The notes below the pieces were generated by a model, which worked only from the letters and a program-made list of their open reading frames with translations, ran no database searches and was not told the DNA's origin. This document shows positions 36,216-45,676 of a stretch of DNA of 64,000 nucleotides, in pieces. The translations under genes and the position numbers were made by a program. The stretch's first letter is position 1, and each line of letters opens with the position of its first letter. This DNA is from Salegentibacter echinorum (GTDB taxonomy: Bacteria > Bacteroidota > Bacteroidia > Flavobacteriales > Flavobacteriaceae), in the NCBI RefSeq assembly GCF_900129445.1, contig NZ_FQVT01000013.1, positions 1 to 64,000 of the forward strand. Reading direction: 5' to 3'.

Positions 36216-37802
36216 ATGAAAATACATTTTAAAAATATATTAATTGCTTTTACAATAGGTTTACTCTCCACAAGCTGTGCTCAGGATAAAAAAACTCATA
36301 AGTCCAAAAGCGACGAATTGGTTTTAGCCATTGGTGGTGAGCCCGACAATGGTTTCGATCCTACTACAGGATGGGGACAATACGGTTCTCCCCTTTTTCA
36401 AAGTACACTTTTAAAATATGACAAAGACCTGAAAATTGACAAAGACCTGGCCACAAATTATTCGCTTAGTGATAATGGTTTAGAGTGGGAAATTGAAATT
36501 AGGGATAGCATAAAATTTTCTGATGGTAAACCCCTAACTGCCAACGATGTGATTTTCACTTTTAGAACTGCCAAAGAAAGCAATTCTGTAGTTGACCTAA
36601 CCAATTTAAAAAAAATAGAAAAGATAAATAATCACAAGATTAAATTTTATCTCAAAAAACGAAATTCCACCTTTGTTTATTATTTGGCTACGCTGGGAAT
36701 TGTGCCCAGGCACGCTTACAACAGTGATTATAACGAAAATCCAATAGGCTCGGGTCCATACCAAATGGTAGAATGGAACAAGGGACAACAACTCATCGTA
36801 AAGAGAAATCCTTATTATTATGGGGATAAATCATATTTTAAAAAATTAAGCTTTTTATTCCTGTCTGAAGATGCGGCAATTGCTGCTGCAAAATCTGGGG
36901 ATGTAGATGTTGTTTCTGTGTCTTCAACATTTGCCAATAACAAAGTTGACGGTATGAAGCTCGTTAATATTGAAAGCGTAGATAATCGCGGGGTGGTGCT
37001 TCCTTATGTGAAAAACGAAGGAGAAAATATTGAAGGGGCTCCTATTGGTAACGATGTAACATCAGATATTGCAATTAGAAAAGCGATGAACATAGCTGTA
37101 GATCGTAAAAAACTTGTTGAAGGCGTATTAAATGGCTACGGAACACCCGCCTACACCATTGCCGACCATTTGCCCTGGTGGAACCCAGATACACATTTTA
37201 AAGATGGAAGGCTAAACGAGGCCAAATCTATACTTAATGAAGCAGGCTGGATAGAAAATAAAAACGGGATTCGGGAAAAAAATGGTTTGAAAGCTAAATT
37301 TGATTTATACTATCCCTCCAACGACCAAACCCGGCAATCGCTTTCCATTGCTTTTGCAGATATGATGCAAGCTCTAGGTATAGAAATTAAAACAAAAGGA
37401 AAAAGCTGGAACGTCCTGGACCAGGCATTGCACGCTAACGCTATTATGTTCGGTCTAGGAAGTTATACACCTTTAGAGTTATACAATGCTTTTAGTACCA
37501 ACACCCAAGGGCAAGGCCTTAAAAACATTAATTACTATGCTAACCCAACAGTTGACGCCTATTTTAAAAAGGCATTAGAAGCTTCTTCACAGGAAGAAGC
37601 GATGGAGTATTGGAAAAAAGCACAATGGGATGGGAAAACAGGTTTTACTTATAAAGGGGACGCGCCAATAGTATGGCTTGTCAATATTGATCACCTCTAT
37701 TTTGTAGCTAATAAACTGAATATAGGAAAACAAAAAATACATCCGCACGGCCATGGCTGGCCAATAACCGACCAAATTGAAACCTGGCATTGGGAAGACT
37801 AG
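36216..37802 (+). CDS. Nickel ABC transporter substrate-binding lipoprotein (NikA-like)
   Basis: 528 aa of the peptide/nickel-binding SBP family 5. Lipoprotein signal with lipobox LLSTSCAQ, then the family block FRTAKESNSVVDLTNLKKIEKIN, and later DIAIRKAMNIAVDRKKLV. Members bind Ni-chelates or oligopeptides. The position between urease and two permeases, two ATPases and a TonB receptor makes nickel the most likely ligand. First gene of the importer operon. Confidence 0.85.
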   Translation: MKIHFKNILIAFTIGLLSTSCAQDKKTHKSKSDELVLAIGGEPDNGFDPTTGWGQYGSPLFQSTLLKYDKDLKIDKDLATNYSLSDNGLEWEIEIRDSIKFSDGKPLTANDVIFTFRTAKESNSVVDLTNLKKIEKINNHKIKFYLKKRNSTFVYYLATLGIVPRHAYNSDYNENPIGSGPYQMVEWNKGQQLIVKRNPYYYGDKSYFKKLSFLFLSEDAAIAAAKSGDVDVVSVSSTFANNKVDGMKLVNIESVDNRGVVLPYVKNEGENIEGAPIGNDVTSDIAIRKAMNIAVDRKKLVEGVLNGYGTPAYTIADHLPWWNPDTHFKDGRLNEAKSILNEAGWIENKNGIREKNGLKAKFDLYYPSNDQTRQSLSIAFADMMQALGIEIKTKGKSWNVLDQALHANAIMFGLGSYTPLELYNAFSTNTQGQGLKNINYYANPTVDAYFKKALEASSQEEAMEYWKKAQWDGKTGFTYKGDAPIVWLVNIDHLYFVANKLNIGKQKIHPHGHGWPITDQIETWHWED

Positions 37803-37837
37803 TTCGTCTTTTAAACCAATAGTAATTCCAAAAGTTA

Positions 37838-38815
37838 ATGAACTTTATTTTAAAAAAATCGATAAAATTGGTAAGCCTTCTCATAGCAGTTAGTATTCTC
37901 TCTTTTATCCTTGTTAGTAGTTCGCCGGTAGATCCTGTTAGGGCCTATATTGGAAGCGAGTCTATTAATGTAAGTCAATCCCAGCGAGAAAAGATAGAGA
38001 CATACTGGGGACTGCACGAGTCTAAAACCACACAGTTCTTTAACTGGTCAAAATCATTGGTGCAAGGTAATTTAGGACAATCCTTAATTTACAGAAGACC
38101 GGTTGGTGAAATCATAGCTACCCGGTTTAGAGCTTCTTTAGCATTAATGAGCCTGGCGTGGGTTTTATCGGGAGTTTTTGGATTTACTCTTGGAGTTTTG
38201 GCCGGTGCAAGGGAAGGCTCTTTTCTGGATCGACTTATTAAAGGCTATTGTTTTGCTTTGGCCTCAGTCCCTGCTTTCTGTTTAGGTTTAATCCTGTTAA
38301 TGGTTTTTGCAGTATGGTTGGGCTGGTTTCCGGTAGGCCTGGCAAGTCCTTTTGGAGGGCTGGCAAAGAATGTTACCATTCTGGAAAAAATTCAGCATTT
38401 GCTCTTACCGGCCTTAACACTAAGTGTAGTAGGCGTAGCAAGTATCGCTTTGCACACCCGTGAAAAGCTCATTGATGTGATGAATAGCGAATTTGTTCGT
38501 TTTGCGAAAGCTAAAGGTGAAAGCGGAGTGACATTATTATGGCGCCACGGACTTAGAAATATCACTTTACCGGCTATCTCCTTGCATTTCGCTTCATTTG
38601 GTGAACTTTTTGGCGGCGCTATTTTGGTAGAAGAAGTTTTTTCCTATCCAGGGCTGGGACAATCTGTAGTAAAAGCTGGATTGAATGGCGATATCCCATT
38701 ACTTTTAGGTATCACCATTTTTAGTGCCATTTTTATTTTTATAGGCAACCTCATCGCAGATCTTCTCTATTTCCTCATCGATCCACGAACAAAAAGAAAA
38801 TGGTCTCATGGCTAA
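37838..38815 (+). CDS. Nickel ABC transporter permease (NikB-like)
   Basis: 325 aa with six membrane segments and the DppB/NikB-type EAA loop (FAKAKGESGVTLLWRHGLRNI). The first periplasmic region contains the family's PVDPVRAYIG. It partners the permease at 38808, whose start overlaps this stop by 8 bp. Confidence 0.87.
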   Translation: MNFILKKSIKLVSLLIAVSILSFILVSSSPVDPVRAYIGSESINVSQSQREKIETYWGLHESKTTQFFNWSKSLVQGNLGQSLIYRRPVGEIIATRFRASLALMSLAWVLSGVFGFTLGVLAGAREGSFLDRLIKGYCFALASVPAFCLGLILLMVFAVWLGWFPVGLASPFGGLAKNVTILEKIQHLLLPALTLSVVGVASIALHTREKLIDVMNSEFVRFAKAKGESGVTLLWRHGLRNITLPAISLHFASFGELFGGAILVEEVFSYPGLGQSVVKAGLNGDIPLLLGITIFSAIFIFIGNLIADLLYFLIDPRTKRKWSHG

Positions 38816-39674
38816 ACACATTAGGTTAAAATATAAACTATCGCAAAGGTTTGAGGGGAGAAACCCGCGAAAACATGCCTTGATTGTATCTATTGCGGCA
38901 ATAGTTTGCTTATTCACCCTTGTTATAGTGGGAGCTTTTGTAAACGTAGAAGGTTTAGATGTAAACTTTATGGCAAAAAACAATCCACCTTCTTTCACCC
39001 ATATATTTGGCACCGATTGGCTGGGACGGGATATGCTAATACGAACGCTTAAAGGACTTAACTTAAGTTTTTGGATTGGAGTTTTAGCCGCTACTCTAAG
39101 CGTGATTATTGCCGTATCATTCAGCATTTTATCCTCGGTCAACAAAACTCTGGATGCTGTGGTTACCTGGTTAATCGATTTGTTTATGGGGATTCCGCAT
39201 ATCATAACACTCATCTTAATTTCTTTCGCATTAGGAGGCGGTTTAAAAGGGGTTGTTATAGGTGTGGCCTTAACACATTGGCCTATGCTTACCCGGTTGC
39301 TTCGCGCAGAAGTCATGCAAATTAAAAGCATGGAATATATTGGTGTTTCTCAAAATATGGGGAAATCCTGGTGGTGGATAGGTACGCATCATATTTTACC
39401 GCACCTCCTCCCCCAGTTAATTGTTGGTTTTATCCTTTTATTTCCGCACGCCATTTTACATGAAGCAGCAATTACTTTTCTGGGTTTTGGTTTGTCTTCA
39501 GAGCAACCCGCCATTGGTATTATCCTTTCTGAAGCTATGCGTTATTTGTCATCTGGTATGTGGTGGCTGGCCTTTTTCCCAGGATTTTCCCTATTAATTA
39601 TGGTGTTCCTTTTTGATGTTTTAGGCCGTAATCTTCGGAAGTTAATAGATCCCTTAAACGGACAAAAATTATAG
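38808..39674 (+). CDS. Nickel ABC transporter permease (NikC-like)
   Basis: 288 aa, DppC/NikC type: N-terminal helix, TDWLGRDMLIRTLKGLNLS, and the EAA motif region GVSQNMGKSWWWIGTHHILPHLLPQ. Final hydrophobic block contains the FLGFGLSSEQPAIGIILSEA signature of the family. Confidence 0.87.
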   Translation: MAKHIRLKYKLSQRFEGRNPRKHALIVSIAAIVCLFTLVIVGAFVNVEGLDVNFMAKNNPPSFTHIFGTDWLGRDMLIRTLKGLNLSFWIGVLAATLSVIIAVSFSILSSVNKTLDAVVTWLIDLFMGIPHIITLILISFALGGGLKGVVIGVALTHWPMLTRLLRAEVMQIKSMEYIGVSQNMGKSWWWIGTHHILPHLLPQLIVGFILLFPHAILHEAAITFLGFGLSSEQPAIGIILSEAMRYLSSGMWWLAFFPGFSLLIMVFLFDVLGRNLRKLIDPLNGQKL

Positions 39675-39685
39675 TATAAACTGCC

Positions 39686-40546
39686 ATGAAAACTGAAAAC
39701 AATAAACATATCAACCGCCAAAAAGACCGCTTGCTTCTCGAAGTAAAACATCTCAGTATAGCATTTCCCCAGTTTCTTAAAGGTTTTCAGCAAACCCAAA
39801 TTCAGGTGATATCAGATTTTGAAATGACCATAAAACCGGGAGAGGTAGTCGCTGTAATTGGAGCTAGCGGAGCGGGAAAAAGCCTACTGGCCGATGCTAT
39901 ATTAGGTATCCTGCCTAAAACCGCAACAGTAGGTGGAAAAATAAACTACCGTGGGAAACTTTTGTCTTCCCCAAGACAAAAAAGTTTACGCGGAAAAGAG
40001 ATCGCCCTCATTCCGCAATCAGTTAAAGCCCTCAACCCTTTAATAAAAGTCGGGAAACAGGTAAGGGATGTTATTCCCGCGTATCAAAACAAAAAGGAGC
40101 TTCAGGAAGAAGCTTTTTATAAGCTCGGGTTAAGCCCGGAAATTAGTGGTCGTTTTCCGCACCAATTATCTGGTGGCATGGCAAGACGGGTTTTAATTGC
40201 AACGGCCATGTTAAGTAAAGCCCGATTAGTCATTGCAGATGAGCCCACTCCCGGCCTGGATGAATGCCTAAGAAATGAAGTGATAAGTGATTTAAGTAAA
40301 TTGGTTAATGACGGCGAGAGAAGTGTTATGCTTATTACACACGATATAAATGCAGCCCTAAAAATCGCCGACAGGATTGTGGTGGTAAAGAATGGTAAAA
40401 CCATAGAAACAGCCCCCAACGAGGCCTTTAGAAAAGATGGTAAAGAATTACAACATGCTTACACCAGGGCATTATGGCAAGCTTTACCTGAAAATTGGTC
40501 TAATGTTAGGCAGGATTTAAAAGGTTTTAAAAGTTCAATTATTTAG
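39686..40546 (+). CDS. Nickel ABC transporter ATP-binding protein (NikD-like)
   Basis: 286 aa. Walker A GASGAGKSLLADAILG, Q-loop IPQSVKALNPL, signature LSGGMARRVLIA, Walker B ARLVIADEPTPGLD, H-loop LITHD. The Q-loop and family-specific ALNPL place it with oligopeptide/nickel importers. It forms a heterodimer with the next ATPase. Confidence 0.9.
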   Translation: MKTENNKHINRQKDRLLLEVKHLSIAFPQFLKGFQQTQIQVISDFEMTIKPGEVVAVIGASGAGKSLLADAILGILPKTATVGGKINYRGKLLSSPRQKSLRGKEIALIPQSVKALNPLIKVGKQVRDVIPAYQNKKELQEEAFYKLGLSPEISGRFPHQLSGGMARRVLIATAMLSKARLVIADEPTPGLDECLRNEVISDLSKLVNDGERSVMLITHDINAALKIADRIVVVKNGKTIETAPNEAFRKDGKELQHAYTRALWQALPENWSNVRQDLKGFKSSII

Positions 40547-40558
40547 TACTTATAATTT

Positions 40559-41173
40559 ATGCTTAAGATACAAGAGACTAGTTATAGATATCAGCGCGAG
40601 CGACAATTATTTGAAGGTTTGAACCTTACGGTAAAACCGGGAGAAATAGTAGGACTCTATGGTAATAGTGGTATGGGAAAAACCACTATGGCCAAAATTA
40701 TTGCCGGCTATCTAAATCCCGATTCAGGAAAAATTACCGTAGATGATCAAAATCACCATAAAAAATCACCCAACCCGGTTCAACTTATTTGGCAGCACCC
40801 CGAACAGGCGGTAAATCCGCGCTGGAAAATGAAACAGGTTTTGGCAGAAGGTGGAGTTATTCAGAAGGAATTATACGAACAATTTGATATTAAGGAAAGC
40901 TGGATGCAGCGTTATCCCAGCGAACTTTCTGGCGGGGAACTACAAAGGTTCTGTTTGGCAAGAGCACTTATGCCCACCACAAAATACATTATTGCAGATG
41001 AAATTACCACGATGTTAGACGCCCTAACACAAGCCCAAATTTGGCGGGTTATGTTAAGTTTAAAAACACAACGACAACTTGGCATCCTCGCTATAAGCCA
41101 CGATAAGATTTTGTTGGATCGGATAAGTGACAGGGTAATAAATTTTGAAGATTTAATAAAATCACCTAGTTAA
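40559..41173 (+). CDS. Nickel ABC transporter ATP-binding protein (NikE-like)
   Basis: 204 aa, a compact ATPase without the usual C-terminal oligopeptide extension. Walker A GNSGMGKTTMAK, Q-loop IWQHPEQAVNPRW, signature LSGGELQRFCLAR, Walker B TKYIIADEITTMLD, H-loop AISHD. Starts 12 bp after the NikD-like gene. Confidence 0.9.
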   Translation: MLKIQETSYRYQRERQLFEGLNLTVKPGEIVGLYGNSGMGKTTMAKIIAGYLNPDSGKITVDDQNHHKKSPNPVQLIWQHPEQAVNPRWKMKQVLAEGGVIQKELYEQFDIKESWMQRYPSELSGGELQRFCLARALMPTTKYIIADEITTMLDALTQAQIWRVMLSLKTQRQLGILAISHDKILLDRISDRVINFEDLIKSPS

Positions 41174-41182
41174 ATTACTAAA

Positions 41183-43342
41183 ATGAAGCTCAAATTACTC
41201 AATGTTATTTCTTTTTTGATTATAAGCATAAGTACCGGTTATGCTCAAAATACAGGAACGCTTAAAGGACAAATCACAACTAATGATTATCAAGCGATAA
41301 GCCTGGTAGATATTTCTATTAAAGGAACAAATAAAGGTGCGAGTACCAATAAAAAAGGGGAGTTTGTGATTTCTAATGTACCCGCCGGCAAGCATATTAT
41401 TGAGGTTTCCACCCTGGGCTACGAGCCCATTACGCAATCTATAGATTTAAAAGCGAGAGAGAAAAAGACCCTGAATTTTATACTGAAAGAAGCCGTTACC
41501 CAGTTAAGCGGTATAACCATTAAAGGTGGTGGTTTAAATAAGCAAAACAGTGCTACCACGGTTAATACTATAAATGCCAAAAAAATAAGAAAATTAGGCA
41601 TTTATAAGCCAAATGATATTGTAGAAGAAATTCCCGGGGTTACAGTTTCCAACTATAGCCAGGGAGGTACTGCCAGTACGTTTTCGATGCGCGGTTTTGG
41701 CAGCGGCGGTCACGGGGGCGATGTGGCAGTGAATATAGATGGCATTTCATTAAACGAATCGGAAGGCCACGCAGATGGCTATGCAGATATGAACGTTTTG
41801 ATCCCCCTAAACATAGCCAGGGTAAATGTTTATAAAGGCCCATCTTCTGTCTTGTTCGGGAATTTTGCACGGGGTGGTGCCCTATCTTTTGAAACCCGAA
41901 AAGGTGGGCAATACCAGGATATTTCCCTAAAAGCGGGTTCTTATGAAACTTTTGATTTTCAGGCTGCTCTAGGTCAACCTTTGCGGTTACAGAATGACAA
42001 GGATATTAAAAGCAATTTTGCCGTGCAGTTATTCCGCAGCAAAGGATTTACGGAAAATAATGAAAACCTTAGAGGAAATATCAATGGACGTTTAGCTTAT
42101 GATATCTCTGAAAAAACTGATGTTGCTTTAACTTTAAAAGGCCATGCGAGTAATTGGGATGCACCGGGTTTTATTCCAGGAAACTCAGACGTACCGGACG
42201 GAGATCAATTTTATAGTGGAGACCGCTTTAAGCAGGCTTTAAATGCTGAAAATGATGGTGGTAAAAAAACTTTTATTTCCGAGCGTTTGGATGTTAACCA
42301 TACTCTTAATGAAAACCTGCGTTTACTGGTTTATGGCTATTCTGTACAGCAAAATTTTACACGTTTTCAAAAGTTTGGTATTGATGAAGGCGGGCAGCAG
42401 GAAAACAAAAATGGACGGGACGTTTATTCCTTTGGAACCAGCTTAAATGGTAAAAACGCTGTAGGTGCAATTGATTTCGACTGGACTGCCGGGGCAGAGT
42501 ATTACAATGAATTCACCAATAAAAAAAGCTGGAACACTGCTAATCGCGTTAGAACCGAAACAAATCCTTCGCAAAAACGTCGTTTTCGGGTGCAAAGTAT
42601 TTCATTTTTTGCCCAGGGAGAGTTTGATATAGTTAATTATTTTAGGCCAACCATTGGTCTGCGATATGACAGGTACACGGGTTCATTAAAGTTGAGGGAA
42701 CCCGGGGAGACACCTGGTGAATTATCCCTTAACGAACAATCACATTTAAGCCCTAAACTCGGTTTTATTTCCACCTGGTTTAACGGACTTGATTTTAGAT
42801 TTAGTGCCACCAATGGCTTTACAATTCCTTCCGGGATTATTCGGTATGATAAAGACACCAATATTGATCCTTCTGAAATATGGCAGTATGAAGTTGGTTT
42901 GAATTATGACGCGCTAGCCTGGCTCGATTTAGATATAGCCGGTTATATCCTTAATACCTCTTCAGAGCTTAATGAAGTCACGCCCGGCTCCGGCCAGTTT
43001 ATTAATGCCGGAAAAACGCAACGCCGGGGTATTGAATTGAGCGCTAAGGCAAATCCTTTTTCCCGCTTCTATTTCGACGGATCTTTTTCTTATGTAGATA
43101 CCGAAATTAAAGAGAATCCAAATAAAAATTTAGAAGGAAATGAATTAAGTGGTATTCCTAATTCTGTGACAAACCTAAACCTGGATTATACGTTTAAACC
43201 TGGTATAGGATTGCGGTATAAGTTTAAGAACATAGGAAAATATGCCACTTCGGTATTTGATTCTTTTGGTCCGGAAGGCGGGCAATCTTTTGCACCAGCT
43301 CCCGGAAGGAACTTTATGGTAGGTATGAATTTCAATTTATAA
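41183..43342 (+). CDS. TonB-dependent receptor, probable nickel-complex uptake
   Basis: 719 aa. Signal peptide; a CarboxypepD_reg-like domain about residues 25-105 (GTLKGQITTNDYQAISLVDISIKGTNKGAST); a plug domain (IVEEIPGVTVSNYSQGGTASTFSMRGFGSGG); and a 22-strand barrel ending in aromatic residues (FMVGMNFNL). No His-rich motif is seen. Its position directly downstream of the nickel importer genes, 9 bp after the ATPase, points to import of a nickel complex across the outer membrane. It is unlike a SusC protein because no SusD follows. Confidence 0.85.
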   Translation: MKLKLLNVISFLIISISTGYAQNTGTLKGQITTNDYQAISLVDISIKGTNKGASTNKKGEFVISNVPAGKHIIEVSTLGYEPITQSIDLKAREKKTLNFILKEAVTQLSGITIKGGGLNKQNSATTVNTINAKKIRKLGIYKPNDIVEEIPGVTVSNYSQGGTASTFSMRGFGSGGHGGDVAVNIDGISLNESEGHADGYADMNVLIPLNIARVNVYKGPSSVLFGNFARGGALSFETRKGGQYQDISLKAGSYETFDFQAALGQPLRLQNDKDIKSNFAVQLFRSKGFTENNENLRGNINGRLAYDISEKTDVALTLKGHASNWDAPGFIPGNSDVPDGDQFYSGDRFKQALNAENDGGKKTFISERLDVNHTLNENLRLLVYGYSVQQNFTRFQKFGIDEGGQQENKNGRDVYSFGTSLNGKNAVGAIDFDWTAGAEYYNEFTNKKSWNTANRVRTETNPSQKRRFRVQSISFFAQGEFDIVNYFRPTIGLRYDRYTGSLKLREPGETPGELSLNEQSHLSPKLGFISTWFNGLDFRFSATNGFTIPSGIIRYDKDTNIDPSEIWQYEVGLNYDALAWLDLDIAGYILNTSSELNEVTPGSGQFINAGKTQRRGIELSAKANPFSRFYFDGSFSYVDTEIKENPNKNLEGNELSGIPNSVTNLNLDYTFKPGIGLRYKFKNIGKYATSVFDSFGPEGGQSFAPAPGRNFMVGMNFNL

Positions 43343-43396
43343 TTATTTGCAATACATAAACGAAAGAATAGGAATCTATTTTAAAAATTAAATAAC

Positions 43397-44353
43397 ATGC
43401 TAAAAAAAACATCTCATTTCATCAGGATTAACCTAAAAGGAATAGCGCAAATAATGTTGCAAAATAATGCAATAACCGGATTTTTGTTTTTACTGGGAGT
43501 ACTTTACAGTTCCTGGCTTATGGCCGTTGGCATGATTATAGCCACTGTAACCGGAACACTTGTAGGCCATACTTTTAAAGAACACAAAGAAGAATTAAAC
43601 ATGGGCTTATATGGTTTTAATGCCGCTTTAATGGGTATTATCCTGGTGTACCAGTTTGGATTGAATTTCATCTCTATCCTGGCTATTATTGCCAGCTCGG
43701 TACTGGCCACCTATCTCTTTCATCTTTCTTTACTTAAAAAATTAAAAATTTTCACCTTTCCATTTGTTTTGTTTAGTTGGATTTTCGTGTCCTTAATTTC
43801 TTCTGGACATTTTGTAGAAAAACCTGTGCATCCTACTTCGGCCGAGAATTTTCTTCAGGAACCCACTGCAGAGTTTTTTGAGGAATCACTGGAAAGCGTG
43901 GGAATAGAATATGACGATGATAAAATAGACGATGATCTTATTTTTTCCACCCATGGCTTTGGACAAGTAATGTTCCAGGGAAGTGTGGTGGCCGGAATTT
44001 TATTCCTCCTCGGCGTTTATATCAATAAACCGGTAGCAGCTTTATATGGAATTTTCGCTTCTATTTTAGCCATTACTATTTCCCACCTACTCAACCGCCC
44101 GGAATCTACGGTAGATACGGGGATGTTTAGCTTTAACGCTGTTTTATGTGCTATTGCCTTTGCCGGAAGTTTAAAACGCGATGGCTTCTGGGTAGTGATA
44201 AGTACTATGGTTACCGTTACTATAGATGATTATATGATAAAGGCAGGAATACCGCCCTATACTTTTCCATTTGTTGCGACCATGTGGATCATCCTATTCT
44301 CCCGTAAAGGAGTGACGTATATAGGCGAACTTATTCCGAATAAAAAGACATAA
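43397..44353 (+). CDS. Urea transporter (UT family)
   Basis: 318 aa with two homologous halves, each carrying the urea-transporter signature around an L-x-G-F-N/F-S-F-N motif: MGLYGFNAALMGIILVYQFG and GMFSFNAVLCAIAFAG. The first half ends in a hydrophilic linker rich in Glu and Asp (about residues 155-185). UT proteins are selective urea channels. With the urease genes on the same strand, this gives uptake and hydrolysis in one block. Confidence 0.92.
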   Translation: MLKKTSHFIRINLKGIAQIMLQNNAITGFLFLLGVLYSSWLMAVGMIIATVTGTLVGHTFKEHKEELNMGLYGFNAALMGIILVYQFGLNFISILAIIASSVLATYLFHLSLLKKLKIFTFPFVLFSWIFVSLISSGHFVEKPVHPTSAENFLQEPTAEFFEESLESVGIEYDDDKIDDDLIFSTHGFGQVMFQGSVVAGILFLLGVYINKPVAALYGIFASILAITISHLLNRPESTVDTGMFSFNAVLCAIAFAGSLKRDGFWVVISTMVTVTIDDYMIKAGIPPYTFPFVATMWIILFSRKGVTYIGELIPNKKT

Positions 44354-44428
44354 GAACAATTACGAGAAACAGACTAAGTTTTTTAATTAAGAAACAATTA
44401 CTTCGAATAAATTAGTAAAAAACGACTT

Positions 44429-45232
44429 ATGAAACTATTAAAATTATATAGTATGTGCATTATCTGTACTTTATCTATAGGTAGTCACATCTACGCCCAA
44501 AATGATTCCGATGAAACAAAAACTGGTTTCCCTAACGTAAAATTAGGTGTTCAAAATATGTTTTATTGGCGGGGAGCGCCATTGTCTGTATTTTCAACCG
44601 AAGAGCATACTCCTACCCCATTAATTACCGGCGAGTTTAATTATACAAAAGGGGCCTTTACGGCCGGATTTTGGACAGGACAATCTTTTTCAAGTGAGGG
44701 ATATAAAAATGCGAGTTATTACGTAAATTTTAAACATAAAAATTTTCAATTAAGTATTTGGGATATCTACACCTATTCAGGAGTGGCGGAAACTAAAAGT
44801 AAAAACTTTTTTAATTTTAAAAATGAAAAAACACAGCATTTTATCGATTTAAATGCGAGTTATGAATTTAAAAAGGTTCCAATTTCAATCTATTTAGCAA
44901 GTATTATTTATGGAAGGGATGGGGCATTAATCAATAATGATTATGAAAATAGGTATTCCACTTACCTCAAACTAAATTATAACTTAAAAGTCGCTAATGG
45001 CTACTCATTTGATTTTTATATCTCGGGAGCTGGTGCCCTAAACAATATAGATGACACAAATTTTTATGAGACGGCTGAAGCCAGTCATCCTTACGGCATT
45101 TCTGAAATAGGAATAACAGCACATAAATCCTTAAAGTTGTCAAAAAATTATTCAACTCCTATTTCAGTAGGGGCCATATTCAGTCCTATGAACAAGAGAT
45201 TAGATGGCCTAATAACTATTGAATTTTTATAA
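44429..45232 (+). CDS. Predicted outer-membrane beta-barrel protein, paralogue of 6205-7002
   Basis: 267 aa with signal peptide (SMCIICTLSIGSHIYAQ) and alternating strands. Shares the NMFYWRGAPL, GFWTGQSFSSEGYKNASYYVNF and YSTYLKLNY patterns with the polyol-operon protein. It follows the urea channel gene by 75 bp on the same strand, so it may be the outer-membrane pore for urea. I recognise no named family. Confidence 0.7.
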   Translation: MKLLKLYSMCIICTLSIGSHIYAQNDSDETKTGFPNVKLGVQNMFYWRGAPLSVFSTEEHTPTPLITGEFNYTKGAFTAGFWTGQSFSSEGYKNASYYVNFKHKNFQLSIWDIYTYSGVAETKSKNFFNFKNEKTQHFIDLNASYEFKKVPISIYLASIIYGRDGALINNDYENRYSTYLKLNYNLKVANGYSFDFYISGAGALNNIDDTNFYETAEASHPYGISEIGITAHKSLKLSKNYSTPISVGAIFSPMNKRLDGLITIEFL

Positions 45233-45406
45233 AGCTTCTTGAGCAATAGATGTATGGTCTGTTTCATTTAAAAAACGTAACATTGAAAATGAAGTCAGTT
45301 ATTTATACAGTGAAATGAAATTGTAGGTGATAGTTTAAATAACGCGAGATCGTTTAGGTCTGCAAAGACTGATGAAAATTTGTTACTCGCCAGGATTAAT
45401 GAAGCC

Positions 45407-45568
45407 CTAGTGGTTCGGCGCACGGAGTACTAATTTAAAATCGATATCTTGATAATAAAAACGCTTCTGTTGATTAAAACTAATCGATGATTGTACGGCT
45501 GTAAAGTAGTCTCCAATAAAATTAAATAAGCCTACAGATCCTCCGAATAATATGAGCTTCGTTAACAT
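45407..45568 (-). CDS. Possible small protein (53 aa)
   Basis: MLTKLILFGGSVGLFNFIGDY, then a polar C-terminal half rich in Gln, Phe and Tyr. The frame is short and has no recognised homologue. A short hydrophobic N-terminus could be a membrane anchor or a signal. Listed because the 444-bp gap between convergent genes contains nothing better. Confidence 0.2.
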   Translation of the reverse strand: MLTKLILFGGSVGLFNFIGDYFTAVQSSISFNQQKRFYYQDIDFKLVLRAPNH

Positions 45569-45601
45569 AAATTGTTTTTTACTCTTCGGCTAAGATAAAA
45601 A

Positions 45602-45630
45602 AGGTTTGAATTTCATAAAAAATCAAACCT
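45602..45630. terminator. Possible bidirectional terminator hairpin
   Basis: AGGTTTGA (45602-45609) pairs with TCAAACCT (45623-45630) around a 13-nt loop, with an A-run before it. It sits in the gap between the convergent genes at 44429 and 45677. Confidence 0.4.
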
Positions 45631-45676
45631 CTCTAAAACAATTCATAAAGCTAGAATCTAGCGAATTCGATATTTA

